From NCBI RefSeq assembly GCF_002250505.1, contig NZ_NJGY01000001.1, positions 2,995,066 to 3,059,065 of the forward strand: a stretch of 64,000 nt of DNA, given 5' to 3'. A program made the translations under genes and the position numbers. Origin of the DNA: Janthinobacterium sp. PC23-8. Lineage in GTDB: Bacteria; Pseudomonadota; Gammaproteobacteria; Burkholderiales; Burkholderiaceae_D. The notes beneath the pieces are model-generated. The model searched no databases and was not told the origin of the DNA. It saw only the letters and a list, made by a program, of their open reading frames with translations. Positions 7,886 to 17,108 of the stretch are shown piece after piece. Position 1 is the first letter of the stretch, and each line of letters starts with the position of its first letter.

Positions 7886-10141
7886 ATGGCGACTATGCGG
7901 AATATTTCTTTAGGCAACACTTATTGGAGTCAGGCATGCAATTGGCTGATGTTGATGAGCTTCGGGCTCTTGCTTGCGGCGTGCGGCGGCGGCGGCGGTG
8001 ATCCGGCCCTTGATGGCGGCAGCGGCGGAGCCACAGGCAGCGTGCCGGCGACGGTGAGCGTCAGCCTGCAGGGCGCCGATGGCGTCGCCAGCAACACCGT
8101 CAGTGCGAGTGCCACCTTGACTGCCCGCGCGGTGGTGCTCGACAAGAATGGCGCACCCGTTGCAAACGCGCTGGTCACGTTCGCGGCCGATGCCACGCTG
8201 CTCGCCCTCACGCCCGTCAATGGCGCGGTGCTAACGGATGCCAAGGGCGTCGCGGTGCTGACCCTGCGCCCCGCCACTACCGCCGCCAGCGGCGCCGGCA
8301 AACTGGTCGCCACCATCACCCAGGGTACCGCCACCATCAGCGGCGAGGCCAATTATCAGGTTTCCGCCGCAGCGGCGTCCAAGGCCAGCATCAGCGTTGC
8401 GCTATTGAGTGCCGCAGGCAGCAACAGCAATACCTTGTCAAGCGCCAGTCCCTTGACGGGCGTGGCGCAGGTCAGGGATCAGAACGGTGCCGCCCTTGCC
8501 AATGCACTGGTGATATTTGCCACCAATAATGATGCGCTGGCGGTGCTTGCACCGTCCAGCGGCACGGTACTCACTGACAAGAACGGCGAGGCACGCGTCA
8601 CGCTGCGCCCGGTCAGTCTTGCCGCCGCCGGCGCAGGCACGCTGACGGCGGCCGTCGTCTTGAATGGCGCCACCACGACCAGCACGATCAACTATGCGGT
8701 CGGTGCGACCTCGCTTACTTTCGGCAACATTACTTTTGAAACGGCACCGCTGGATGCCTACGGCTCCACCCTGGTGTCGCTGGACGTGCTGTCGAATGGC
8801 GTGAAATACACCGATCAGAGCATCGCCGTCAATTTCAGTTCCACCTGCGTGGCTGCCGGCAAGGCCACCTTCGCGACTGCCGTGCAAACGGCGGGCGGCA
8901 CGGCGCGCGCCACCTATCGTGACCTGGGCTGCGGCGTCAATGATCTTATCTCTGCCACTGCCAGCGGTGTCACCGGCGGTCGCAACGCAACGCTGGCCAT
9001 TGCGCCACCACAACCGGCATCGATCCAATTTACCTCTGCCATACCTAGCGACAAATCCATCGTGATCCGGGGCCAGGGTGGCTTGCTGCGCAGCGAAACC
9101 GCGACCTTGAAATTCCGTGCTTTTGACACCTTCAACAATCCCTTGCAAGGCTTGCAGGTGACGTTCGAAAAAGCCGATATCAACGCCCAGGTTGATCTGG
9201 CGCCGGCCTTGGCGTCGACCGATGCCAACGGCGAGGTGACGACCAGTGTCAGTTCGCGCGATACGCCATTGTCTTTCCGTATCCGCTCAAAGTTCACGAC
9301 GGCAACCGGACGCGAGATTTCCACCTTGTCCGATACCATTGTGGTGTCGACCGGCACGCCGGTACAAAAAGCATTCTCCCTGGGTATCAGCGACAGCAAT
9401 GTCGAGGGCCTCAATGTCGATGCCAATGGTAGTGCGCCATCGGCAACAGTGACCGTGGCCATGGGCGACAAATTCGGCAACCCGGTGGCCGATGGCACCC
9501 CGGTGGTCTTCCAGTCCAATGTCGGCGTGGTCGGCAGCGCCAGTCGCGGCGGCTGTACTTCGGTCAATGGCGCCTGCTCGGTCGATTTCCGTTCGCAGGC
9601 GCCACGCGCACCGGTTCCCAATCTGCCCGCAACCGTCTGCAATCGTGTTGCCGATGACAGTACCCGCCGTGGGGTTGGCACCATCTGCGCCAGCACCAGC
9701 GATGGTACGGCCGTGCCCATCTTTGCCCGCATCAGCTTTTTCATCAGCGGCAGCGAACCTGCGCAGGTATTGCGTGACAATGCCCAGGTCGTTGAAAAAA
9801 ATGTCGTGAACGACCTCGGCATCGTCAGCTGGACGGTGCCCAAAGTATTCACTTTGCGCATCAGTGATATCAACGGCAACCCGATGCCGAGCGGCACACG
9901 CATTGAAGTGGCCAATATAAGCAATGCAAGCAGCAGCGGTGTTTCGCCACCGACGGTACAAAAAGTGTTCCCTGACAATACGGTGCCGAACGACGCGGAT
10001 CAGGGCACCAGCCATATCGTGACGGTCAATGCACCGGCCGAAACGTGTAGTGCGAAAACGGCAACCTTCAATGTCAATGTGATCAGCCCACGTTTACTAA
10101 CAACAAGCTATCCGTTTAAACTGACGTTCACATGCCAATAA
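7886..10141 (+). CDS. Large Ig-like-domain lipoprotein (invasin/BIG_1 type)
   Basis: A 751-residue exported lipoprotein. The signal ends in the lipobox LLAAC followed by a polyglycine CGGGGG linker. At least two clear bacterial Ig-like repeats follow (about residues 53-160 and 165-275), each with the DKNGAPVANALVTFA / DQNGAALANALVIFA pattern and a LTDxxGxAxxTLRP turn; more divergent domains extend to the end, e.g. DKFGNPVADGTPVVF. Such proteins act as surface stalks or adhesins. It sits between pilQ and aroKB, which are usually adjacent, 46 bases after pilQ and on the same strand, so co-expression with the pilus operon is plausible. The ligand is unknown. ATG at 7886 or 7895 are both possible starts. 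Confidence 0.8.
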   Translation: MATMRNISLGNTYWSQACNWLMLMSFGLLLAACGGGGGDPALDGGSGGATGSVPATVSVSLQGADGVASNTVSASATLTARAVVLDKNGAPVANALVTFAADATLLALTPVNGAVLTDAKGVAVLTLRPATTAASGAGKLVATITQGTATISGEANYQVSAAAASKASISVALLSAAGSNSNTLSSASPLTGVAQVRDQNGAALANALVIFATNNDALAVLAPSSGTVLTDKNGEARVTLRPVSLAAAGAGTLTAAVVLNGATTTSTINYAVGATSLTFGNITFETAPLDAYGSTLVSLDVLSNGVKYTDQSIAVNFSSTCVAAGKATFATAVQTAGGTARATYRDLGCGVNDLISATASGVTGGRNATLAIAPPQPASIQFTSAIPSDKSIVIRGQGGLLRSETATLKFRAFDTFNNPLQGLQVTFEKADINAQVDLAPALASTDANGEVTTSVSSRDTPLSFRIRSKFTTATGREISTLSDTIVVSTGTPVQKAFSLGISDSNVEGLNVDANGSAPSATVTVAMGDKFGNPVADGTPVVFQSNVGVVGSASRGGCTSVNGACSVDFRSQAPRAPVPNLPATVCNRVADDSTRRGVGTICASTSDGTAVPIFARISFFISGSEPAQVLRDNAQVVEKNVVNDLGIVSWTVPKVFTLRISDINGNPMPSGTRIEVANISNASSSGVSPPTVQKVFPDNTVPNDADQGTSHIVTVNAPAETCSAKTATFNVNVISPRLLTTSYPFKLTFTCQ

Positions 10142-10189
10142 TGGAGCCACAGGGCGATAGCGGAAATATCGAGCTATTGCCTGAGTGAA

Positions 10190-11860
10190 ATGCAAATAGT
10201 GTCCGAAACTTCTAACCGTAACATCTTCCTTGTCGGCCTCATGGGCGCAGGCAAAACCACGATCGGGCGCATCCTGGCCCGCAAGCTGGGCTTGCGCTTT
10301 GTCGATTCCGACCATGAGATCGAGGCCCGTACCGGGGCGTCGATCCCGTGGATCTTCGAGATCGAGGGAGAGCCGAGCTTTCGCCGGCGCGAAGCCGAGG
10401 TGATTCGTGACCTGAGCGCCCAGCAGGGCCTGGTCATGGCCACCGGCGGCGGCGCCGTGATGAATGCCGAAAGCCGCGCTTTTCTGAAAGAGCGGGGCAC
10501 GGTGATCTACCTGCGCGCCAGCGTGAGCAACATCCTCGCGCGCACCAGCCATGACAAGAACCGCCCGCTGCTGCAAACGGCCGATCCGCGCAAGATGCTG
10601 GAAAACCTGACCGCGCAGCGCGAGCCGCAATACCTGGAAGTGGCCGACATAGTCATCGATACTGGCCGTCCTAACGTACAATCGATGGTCCAGACTATCC
10701 TGATGCAGCTGGCCAGCCTCGAATGCGAGGCTTCGCCCAACTGCGTCATTCACGCAGAGCCTTCGATGAACGAGCAATCCAAAATGTTGTTGAGCGTAGA
10801 CCTCGACGAACGCAGCTACCCTATCGCCATCGGCCCCGGCCTGTTGGCCGACGCCGATGCGCTGCTGCGCCATGTCAGCGGCCACAAGGTGGCCATCGTC
10901 ACCAATACCACCGTCGCCCCGTTGTACCTGGGCCGCCTGCAGGCGGCGCTGTCGAGCGATGGACGCGAAGTGATCAGCATCGTGCTGCCGGACGGCGAAG
11001 AATACAAAAACTGGGCCAGCCTGATGCAGATTTTCGATGCGCTGCTGGCCAACAAATGCGACCGCAAGACCACGCTGGTGGCGCTGGGCGGCGGCGTGAT
11101 CGGCGACCTGACCGGCTATGCGGCCGCCAGCTACATGCGCGGCATCGGCTTCGTGCAGGTGCCGACCACCTTGCTGGCCCAGGTTGATTCGTCCGTCGGC
11201 GGCAAGACCGGCATCAACCACCCGCTGGGCAAGAACATGATCGGCGCCTTCTACCAGCCGCGCGCCGTGATCGCCGACACCTCGACCCTGGAAACCTTGC
11301 CGGCGCGCGAGCTGTCGGCAGGTCTGGCCGAAGTGATCAAGCATGGCGCCATCATCGACGCGGCCTTCTTTGACTGGATCGAAGCGAACATGGGCAAGCT
11401 GATGGCGCGCGACAAGGGCGCCCTCGCGTATGCGATCGCCCGCTCGTGCGAAATCAAGGCCGACGTGGTGCGCCAGGACGAACGCGAAGGCGGCTTGCGC
11501 GCCATCCTGAACTTCGGCCACACCTTCGGCCACGCCATCGAGGCGGGCATGGGCTACGGCCAGTGGCTGCACGGCGAAGCCGTCGGCTGCGGCATGGTGA
11601 TGGCGGCCGACCTGTCGTGCCGCATGGGTTATATCGATCAGGCGGCCGTCGAGCGCGTGCGCACGGTGGTCGCTTGCGCCGGCCTGCCCGTCAAGGCGCC
11701 GGATCTGGGCGTGGCGCGCTGGCTGGAACTGATGGAAGTGGACAAGAAGAACGAGGGCGGCGCCATCAAGTTCATCCTGTTGAAACCGCTGGGCAGCCCG
11801 TTGATCACGGCCGCCCCGCACGAACTGGTGCTGGCCACGCTGGCCGCCGGCGTCGCCTGA
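10190..11860 (+). CDS. aroKB: Bifunctional shikimate kinase / 3-dehydroquinate synthase (AroK-AroB fusion)
   Basis: A 556-residue protein containing two shikimate-pathway enzymes in one frame. Residues 1-~175 are shikimate kinase: Walker [10 protein letters not shown] (16-24), [16 protein letters not shown] and the lid RPLL. A linker of about 17 residues leads to Met193, from which the complete dehydroquinate synthase runs to the end: [48 protein letters not shown] and HGEAVGCGM. AroB makes 3-dehydroquinate and AroK phosphorylates shikimate, two non-consecutive steps. In most bacteria they are separate adjacent genes; no stop codon is present here. Internal initiation at Met193 (base 10766) could also give free AroB, but no strong ribosome site is seen. 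Followed by dgt after two bases. Confidence 0.93.
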   Translation: MQIVSETSNRNIFLVGLMGAGKTTIGRILARKLGLRFVDSDHEIEARTGASIPWIFEIEGEPSFRRREAEVIRDLSAQQGLVMATGGGAVMNAESRAFLKERGTVIYLRASVSNILARTSHDKNRPLLQTADPRKMLENLTAQREPQYLEVADIVIDTGRPNVQSMVQTILMQLASLECEASPNCVIHAEPSMNEQSKMLLSVDLDERSYPIAIGPGLLADADALLRHVSGHKVAIVTNTTVAPLYLGRLQAALSSDGREVISIVLPDGEEYKNWASLMQIFDALLANKCDRKTTLVALGGGVIGDLTGYAAASYMRGIGFVQVPTTLLAQVDSSVGGKTGINHPLGKNMIGAFYQPRAVIADTSTLETLPARELSAGLAEVIKHGAIIDAAFFDWIEANMGKLMARDKGALAYAIARSCEIKADVVRQDEREGGLRAILNFGHTFGHAIEAGMGYGQWLHGEAVGCGMVMAADLSCRMGYIDQAAVERVRTVVACAGLPVKAPDLGVARWLELMEVDKKNEGGAIKFILLKPLGSPLITAAPHELVLATLAAGVA

Positions 11861-11862
11861 GC

Positions 11863-12999
11863 ATGACGCCGGAAGACTTCCTCGCTCCTGGCGCGGCCCG
11901 TTCGTCACAGGGGCAGGGGCGTCGCCATGCCGAGACGGCGCACGCCTCGCGCAGCCAGTTCCAGCGCGACCGCGACCGCATCATCCATTCATCGGCGTTT
12001 CGCCGGCTCGAATACAAGACCCAGGTCTTTCTCAATCACGAGGGCGACCTGTTTCGCACGCGGCTCACGCACAGCCTGGAAGTGGCGCAGATCGGCCGCT
12101 CGATCGCGCGCAACCTGCGCCTGAACGAAGACCTGGTCGAAGCCATCGCGCTGGCGCACGACCTGGGCCACACGCCGTTCGGTCACGTGGGCCAGGACGT
12201 GCTCAATGAATGCATGGCGGACCATGGCGGTTTTGAACACAACCTGCAAAGCCTGCGCGTGGTCGACACGCTGGAACAACACTACGGCGCCTTCGATGGC
12301 CTGAACCTGATGTTCGAAACGCGCGAAGGCATATTGAAACACTGCTCGCTGAGCAATGCGCGCGCGCTGGGACCGGTGGCGCAGCGCTTTATCGACGGTA
12401 CCCAGCCGACACTGGAAGCGCAGCTGACCAACCTGGCCGATGAAATCGCCTACAACAGCCACGATATCGACGACGGCCTGCGCTCTGGCCTGATCACCAT
12501 CGAACAGCTGGAACAGGTGGCGTTTTTCGGCCGCCTGTGGCGCGAGGTGCAAACCGTGTATCCGGGCCTGTCGGGCAGGCGCGCCATCTATGAAACCCTG
12601 CGCCGCCTGATCACGGCGCTGGCCGACGATCTGATCACCACCTCCACGCAATTGATCGGCGATTGCGCCCCGCGCGACGTTGACGAAGTGCGCGCCAGCG
12701 CGCCCCTGATCCGGTTTTCGGACGCCATGCGCGCGGACGCCACCGAACTCAAACGGTTTTTGCGCGTCAATCTGTACCGCCACTACCAGGTCAACCGCAT
12801 GCGCGTCAAGGCGAGCCGCATCGTGCGCGAACTGTACGACAGCTTCATGGCCGAACCGGCCCTGCTGCCGCCCGACTACCAGCTCAAGAACGGCAGCGCC
12901 ACCGAGCAGGCGCGCAAGATCGCCGACTATATCGCCGGCATGACGGACCGCTATGCGATCCGCGAGCACCGCCGGCTGTATTCGCTCGACGAGCTATAG
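11863..12999 (+). CDS. dgt: Deoxyguanosinetriphosphate triphosphohydrolase-like protein
   Basis: A 378-residue HD-domain phosphohydrolase. The HD metal site is visible as [17 protein letters not shown], then [16 protein letters not shown] (the HD pair), and a distal [15 protein letters not shown] with the last aspartate. The family hydrolyses dNTPs to deoxynucleoside and triphosphate. The ATG at 11863 lies two bases after the aroKB stop, so translation is coupled; the frame remains open upstream inside aroB, but those codons are antigenically unrelated shadow sequence. Convergent with mutY, with only five bases between the two stop codons. Confidence 0.92.
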   Translation: MTPEDFLAPGAARSSQGQGRRHAETAHASRSQFQRDRDRIIHSSAFRRLEYKTQVFLNHEGDLFRTRLTHSLEVAQIGRSIARNLRLNEDLVEAIALAHDLGHTPFGHVGQDVLNECMADHGGFEHNLQSLRVVDTLEQHYGAFDGLNLMFETREGILKHCSLSNARALGPVAQRFIDGTQPTLEAQLTNLADEIAYNSHDIDDGLRSGLITIEQLEQVAFFGRLWREVQTVYPGLSGRRAIYETLRRLITALADDLITTSTQLIGDCAPRDVDEVRASAPLIRFSDAMRADATELKRFLRVNLYRHYQVNRMRVKASRIVRELYDSFMAEPALLPPDYQLKNGSATEQARKIADYIAGMTDRYAIREHRRLYSLDEL

Positions 13000-13004
13000 C
13001 CTCT

Positions 13005-14168
13005 TCAAAACATGCTGCGCTGCGCCGCGCGCGCATCGCCCAGCAGGCCCAGCAGCAGTTTCTTGACCGGCGCCGGCAGCGGCGCGTCCGCCACCTTTGC
13101 GCCGTCCAGCCAGACATGGCCCGCTTCGGCAACCAGCTGATGGTGCCGCGACAGGGTGATGCGGCAGGGCACGATATGCAGCTTGTAATGGGTAAACACG
13201 TGCACGATCGGCAGCAGCAACTCTTGCGTCTCGATCTCGCCGAACGGCGCCACCGCGCGCAGCAAGGCCGGCTGGTCGATCAGCCGTGGCATGGCGTCGT
13301 CGGCCAGCACATGGCCATCGAGTTCGGGCAGCGACAATAATCCGCCCCAGATGCCGGCGCCCGGGCGCTGCTGCAGCAATACCTGGCCTTGGTCGACGAT
13401 CACCAGCATCACGGCGTGCTTTTCGGGGCTGGTCTTTTTCGGCTTGCGTACAGGCAGCTCTTTGGTGCGGCCGGTGGCCCAGGCCACGCAGCGCGATTGC
13501 AAGGGGCAGCGGCCGCAATCGGGACTGCTGCGCGTGCACAGCGTCGCGCCCAGGTCCATCAGCCCTTGTGTATACGATTCGATCCCTGTCTCTGGCAACA
13601 GCGCTTCGGCGCGCCGCCACATCGCTTCTTCGACCCGCTTTTCGCCAGGATAGGCGTCGATGCCGAATACGCGGGCGAACACGCGCTTGACGTTGCCGTC
13701 CATGATGGCCGCGCGCGTGCCACTGGAGAACGCCGAAATGGCGGCGGCCGTCGAGCGGCCGATGCCGGGCAGCTCGGCCAGCAAGGCGGGGTCGCTGGGG
13801 AATACGCCGTCGTATTCGGCGAGCACGCGCTGGGCGCACTTGTGCAGGTTGCGCGCGCGCGTGTAGTAGCCCAGGCCGCTCCACTGCGCCATCACGTCTT
13901 CGACGGGGGCTTGCGCCAGCTCGCGCAGGGTAGGAAAGCGCGTCAGGAAGCGCGCGTAATAGGCCAGCACGGCTGCCACCTGGGTTTGCTGCAGCATGAT
14001 TTCGGACAGCCAGATCAGGTAGGCGTCGCGCGTGTTTTGCCATGGCAGCGCATGGCGGCCGTGCTGTTTTTGCCAGGCGATGACGGTGGCGGAAAAAGTG
14101 GGATCGACGTAGTTTTCAAGAGGTGCCACGCCCGATTCGGGCGACAGCGGATGCGGCAGACGTTTCAT
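13005..14168 (-). CDS. mutY: A/G-specific adenine glycosylase MutY
   Basis: A 387-residue DNA glycosylase that removes adenine mispaired with 8-oxoguanine. Glu56 (in SEIMLQQTQV) matches the catalytic acid, LPGIGRSTAAAI (133-144) is the helix-hairpin-helix, and Asp157 in IMDGNVKRV is the second catalytic residue. The 4Fe-4S ligands are Cys211, Cys218, Cys221 and Cys227. The C-terminal NUDIX-like 8-oxoG recognition domain spans about 250-370. MutM, which excises 8-oxoG itself, is encoded two genes upstream on the same strand, giving a small GO-repair cluster with the dynamin-like gene between them. Confidence 0.95.
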   Translation of the reverse strand: MKRLPHPLSPESGVAPLENYVDPTFSATVIAWQKQHGRHALPWQNTRDAYLIWLSEIMLQQTQVAAVLAYYARFLTRFPTLRELAQAPVEDVMAQWSGLGYYTRARNLHKCAQRVLAEYDGVFPSDPALLAELPGIGRSTAAAISAFSSGTRAAIMDGNVKRVFARVFGIDAYPGEKRVEEAMWRRAEALLPETGIESYTQGLMDLGATLCTRSSPDCGRCPLQSRCVAWATGRTKELPVRKPKKTSPEKHAVMLVIVDQGQVLLQQRPGAGIWGGLLSLPELDGHVLADDAMPRLIDQPALLRAVAPFGEIETQELLLPIVHVFTHYKLHIVPCRITLSRHHQLVAEAGHVWLDGAKVADAPLPAPVKKLLLGLLGDARAAQRSMF

Positions 14169-14187
14169 GCAGGGTTCCGGTAAGGGG

Positions 14188-16110
14188 TCAATGTGTCGGT
14201 ATTGAGGCGGCGATGGCCGCGTGCAGCGCGTCGATGCGCTGCGCCAGTTGTGCCTTGTCGCGCTCGAGCGCCGCCAGCGACGCTTCGAAGCCGGCGATTT
14301 TCTGTTCCAGGCTGTCGGTGGCGTCGTGGATGCGCTGGATCGAGGCCAGCCGCAGTTTCAGCTGTTCCTTGTATTCGACGATCTGCGCTTCGAGCGGCGC
14401 CATGATGACCTTGAGCCAGGCGCTGGCGTCGTCATTGGCGGCAGCGAAACTGCGGCGCACGCGCGAGGCGATGGTGTCAAAGAATTTTTCCATCAGCACC
14501 ACGCGGCTGGTGGTGAGCAGGGTGGCCGTGCCGAACTGCTTGTGATACACCGCTTCGATGGCGTCGATCTCCTGGCGGTAACGGGCCAGCGAAAACGGCA
14601 TCGGCAGGGCCAGCGCCAGGCCATGTTCGGTGGCGAAGCGGCGGTACATCACCTGCATCATTTCCGTGATCTCGTTTGTTTTGCGTTCGGAGCGCTCGAG
14701 GTTCTGGCCGATGCGCTCAAAGTACTGGCGCATGGCGTCGCGCAGGCCCGTGAAAAAGCGGCTGCGCTGCATCGCCAGGCGCACCGCGTCGATATCGTCG
14801 CGCACGATTTCCATGCCCAGGCTGGTGTACAGTTCCGTCGACAGTCGGGTAAACACGGCCCTTGTCGCCTGCAGCTTGAACAGGCTGCTGTCGAATTCCT
14901 TTTTCTCGATATCGACGCGGCGCATCATGTGCGCGATCACGCTCTGGTTCTTGCCGCGCAGGCTGTGCAGCTCGTGCAGCTGTTCGGCGATGGCGCGCGC
15001 CCGCGCGCCGTACTGCACCTGCTGCGCCGCTTCAATTGCCTCGAGGTCGAAGTCCAGCTGGCGCCGGATAATGCTCTTGCGCGCCGGGATCAGCTCATTG
15101 AACAGGGCCGCTTCCAGCGGCAGCAGGCGGCTTTTTTCCAGCAGCGCCTGGTCGTGGTTGATCTTGCCCACCAGCGCCTTTTGCGCCGAGACCGGAAACA
15201 CCTGGCCGGCGTCGAGGTTGAGCAGGTGCGCCACGCTGGCCTGCTGGCGCTCGATTGCCTGCGTCACTTCCGCCTCGCCGCGCAGCTCGTCCCACATGCT
15301 GTCGATTTTATTGAGCACCACCAGGCGGCCGCTGCCCCCATCGGCGCCGATATGGTTGCGCCATACGTCGATATCGCTGCGCGTGACCCCGGTGTCGGCC
15401 GCCAGGATAAACAGCACCGCGTGCGCGTTCGGGATCAGGTTCAAGGTCAGTTCGGGTTCGGTGCCGATGGCGTTCAGGCCGGGCGTGTCGAGGATCACCA
15501 GGCCTTGCTTCAACAGCGGATGCGGAAAATTGATGATGGCGTGGCGCCACATCGAAATTTCCACCAGGCCGTCTTCATCGAGCATGGCTTGCGCATCGGC
15601 GTCATCAAGGTCATACAGGCCGTAGCGCGCCGCTTCCTCCACGCTGACCTTGCGCGTCAGGCTGACCTGGCGGATGGCGTCCTGCATGTCGTCGCCCGCC
15701 TCCAGCTTCAGCGGCAGCACCGTCCAGGCGCCGGGCAGCTCGCGGTAGTCGCTGGTCGACAGGTTCTGCGCCCGCGTTTCGATCGGCAGCAGGCGGATCG
15801 ACGGCTGCCACGCAGGATCGTACAGCAGCTCGGTCGGGCACATGGTGGTGCGCCCGGCGCCCGAGGGCAGGATGCGCTGGCCATAGTCGGCAAAGAAGAT
15901 GGCGTTGATCAGTTCGGATTTGCCGCGCGAGAACTCCGCCACGAAGGCCACCGACAGGCGGTCGTCCGCCAGCCGCGACACGCAGCGCGCCAGGCGCAGC
16001 GCCGAGGCGCCGTCGACCAGGCCGGCCGCTTGCGCCGCCTGCTGCCAGGCGCGCAGGGCGGCCAGCACATCCTGGCGCCAGGCGCTGTATTGTTGCAAGT
16101 CCCTGACCAT
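14188..16110 (-). CDS. Dynamin-family GTPase-like protein
   Basis: A 640-residue protein with a dynamin-type G domain. The P-loop is AEFSRGKS (58-65), preceded by hydrophobic SVAFV; switch threonines are in GAGRTTMCPTE; G3 is DTPG (208-211); G4 is NKID (267-270). The rest (about 330-640) is helical with charged heptad-like stretches and a coiled coil at the end (residues ~585-635). Bacterial dynamin-like proteins remodel membranes, but no transmembrane segment or obvious lipid paddle is evident here, and the function is not known. It lies between mutY (stop-to-start gap about 20 bases) and mutM (10 bases), an arrangement recurrent in Burkholderiales as far as I recall. A second partner dynamin gene, often paired in bacteria, is not present. 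Confidence 0.82.
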   Translation of the reverse strand: MVRDLQQYSAWRQDVLAALRAWQQAAQAAGLVDGASALRLARCVSRLADDRLSVAFVAEFSRGKSELINAIFFADYGQRILPSGAGRTTMCPTELLYDPAWQPSIRLLPIETRAQNLSTSDYRELPGAWTVLPLKLEAGDDMQDAIRQVSLTRKVSVEEAARYGLYDLDDADAQAMLDEDGLVEISMWRHAIINFPHPLLKQGLVILDTPGLNAIGTEPELTLNLIPNAHAVLFILAADTGVTRSDIDVWRNHIGADGGSGRLVVLNKIDSMWDELRGEAEVTQAIERQQASVAHLLNLDAGQVFPVSAQKALVGKINHDQALLEKSRLLPLEAALFNELIPARKSIIRRQLDFDLEAIEAAQQVQYGARARAIAEQLHELHSLRGKNQSVIAHMMRRVDIEKKEFDSSLFKLQATRAVFTRLSTELYTSLGMEIVRDDIDAVRLAMQRSRFFTGLRDAMRQYFERIGQNLERSERKTNEITEMMQVMYRRFATEHGLALALPMPFSLARYRQEIDAIEAVYHKQFGTATLLTTSRVVLMEKFFDTIASRVRRSFAAANDDASAWLKVIMAPLEAQIVEYKEQLKLRLASIQRIHDATDSLEQKIAGFEASLAALERDKAQLAQRIDALHAAIAASIPTH

Positions 16111-16120
16111 GCACGCTTCC

Positions 16121-16954
16121 TTATTTTTGACAGTTCACGCAATAAAACGTGGAACGCTGTCCCTGCACGATTTGCCGGATAGGCGCGCCGCACACGCGGC
16201 AGCTCTGGCCGGTCCGGTTGTAGGTGAAATACGTCTGCTGGAAGTAGCCGGACTGGCCGTTCACATGCAGGAAGTCGCGCAGAGTGCTGCCGCCCTGGAC
16301 GATGGCTTCGGCCAGCACGTCGCGGATCGCCTGCGCCAGTTTGTCGTAGCGCGCAAGACCGATGCGCCTGGCCGGCGTCTTCGGGTTGATTCCAGCGCGA
16401 AACAGGCTTTCGGAACAATAGATATTGCCCACGCCGACCACGATATCGCCGGCCAGCAGCACCTGCTTGATATTGGTATTGCGCTGGCGCGTCTTTTCAA
16501 ACATCAACTGGCCCGTAAACGCCCCTTCCAGCGGTTCCACGCCCAGGCCGCGCAGCAGCACGTGGGTGTCGAGCGGGCCGTCGGCCAGGTCATGCCACAG
16601 CACGGCGCCAAAGCGGCGCGGATCGGTCAGGCGCAGCACCTGGTCGCCGTCGCTACCCGACACCACCAGGTCGAAATGGTCGTGCTTGAGCGCTTCGGTG
16701 CCCGGCGGCAGCACGCGCAAGTGGCCCGACATGCCCAGATGGATGATCAGGGTGCCGTGCTGGAAGTGGATCAGCAGGTATTTGCCGCGCCGGCCGGTGA
16801 GGCCGATGGTCTGGCCCGACAACTGTTCGCCGAGGGCGGCGGGAAAGGGCCAGCGCAGGCCGTCGCGGCGCAGCACCACCGCGCGCACGGCGCGCCCTTC
16901 GATATGGGGCGCAACACCGCGCCGCGTGACTTCGACTTCTGGCAATTCTGGCAT
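16121..16954 (-). CDS. mutM: Formamidopyrimidine-DNA glycosylase MutM
   Basis: A 277-residue glycosylase/AP lyase removing 8-oxoguanine and Fapy lesions. The N-terminus [13 protein letters not shown] supplies the catalytic Pro (after Met removal) and Glu; RRGKYLL provides the conserved lysine; [11 protein letters not shown] is the helix-two-turn-helix region; the C-terminal zinc finger has CRVC and CVNC pairs and ends with QK. The ATG at 16954 is fixed by the required MPELPE start, although the frame is open 36 codons further upstream. Shares a 154-base divergent region with the TPR protein gene. Confidence 0.95.
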   Translation of the reverse strand: MPELPEVEVTRRGVAPHIEGRAVRAVVLRRDGLRWPFPAALGEQLSGQTIGLTGRRGKYLLIHFQHGTLIIHLGMSGHLRVLPPGTEALKHDHFDLVVSGSDGDQVLRLTDPRRFGAVLWHDLADGPLDTHVLLRGLGVEPLEGAFTGQLMFEKTRQRNTNIKQVLLAGDIVVGVGNIYCSESLFRAGINPKTPARRIGLARYDKLAQAIRDVLAEAIVQGGSTLRDFLHVNGQSGYFQQTYFTYNRTGQSCRVCGAPIRQIVQGQRSTFYCVNCQK

Positions 16955-17108
16955 AAGGCTCGCTGGTGAAAACAGGGGCGCTGGCTGGCTGACGGCACAC
17001 CCGGCTGGGCGCGACGATCCAAATGAATATATTTCGTTACATGCGTGAAGCACGCAAAGCACGGGTTGGGCGTAGAATCAAACTTTGCCGTTCAGCCAGG
17101 ATCAGCCT

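Noticed and set aside
10690-10770. Possible missed stop/frameshift separating aroK and aroB
   Set aside because: Both domains are complete and in the same frame with a plausible linker, so a fusion is the simplest reading, though read-level checking is suggested.
14221-16182. 653-codon plus-strand frame opposite the dynamin-like gene
   Set aside because: Gln/Ala/Arg/His-rich shadow; the minus frame has GTPase motifs in order.
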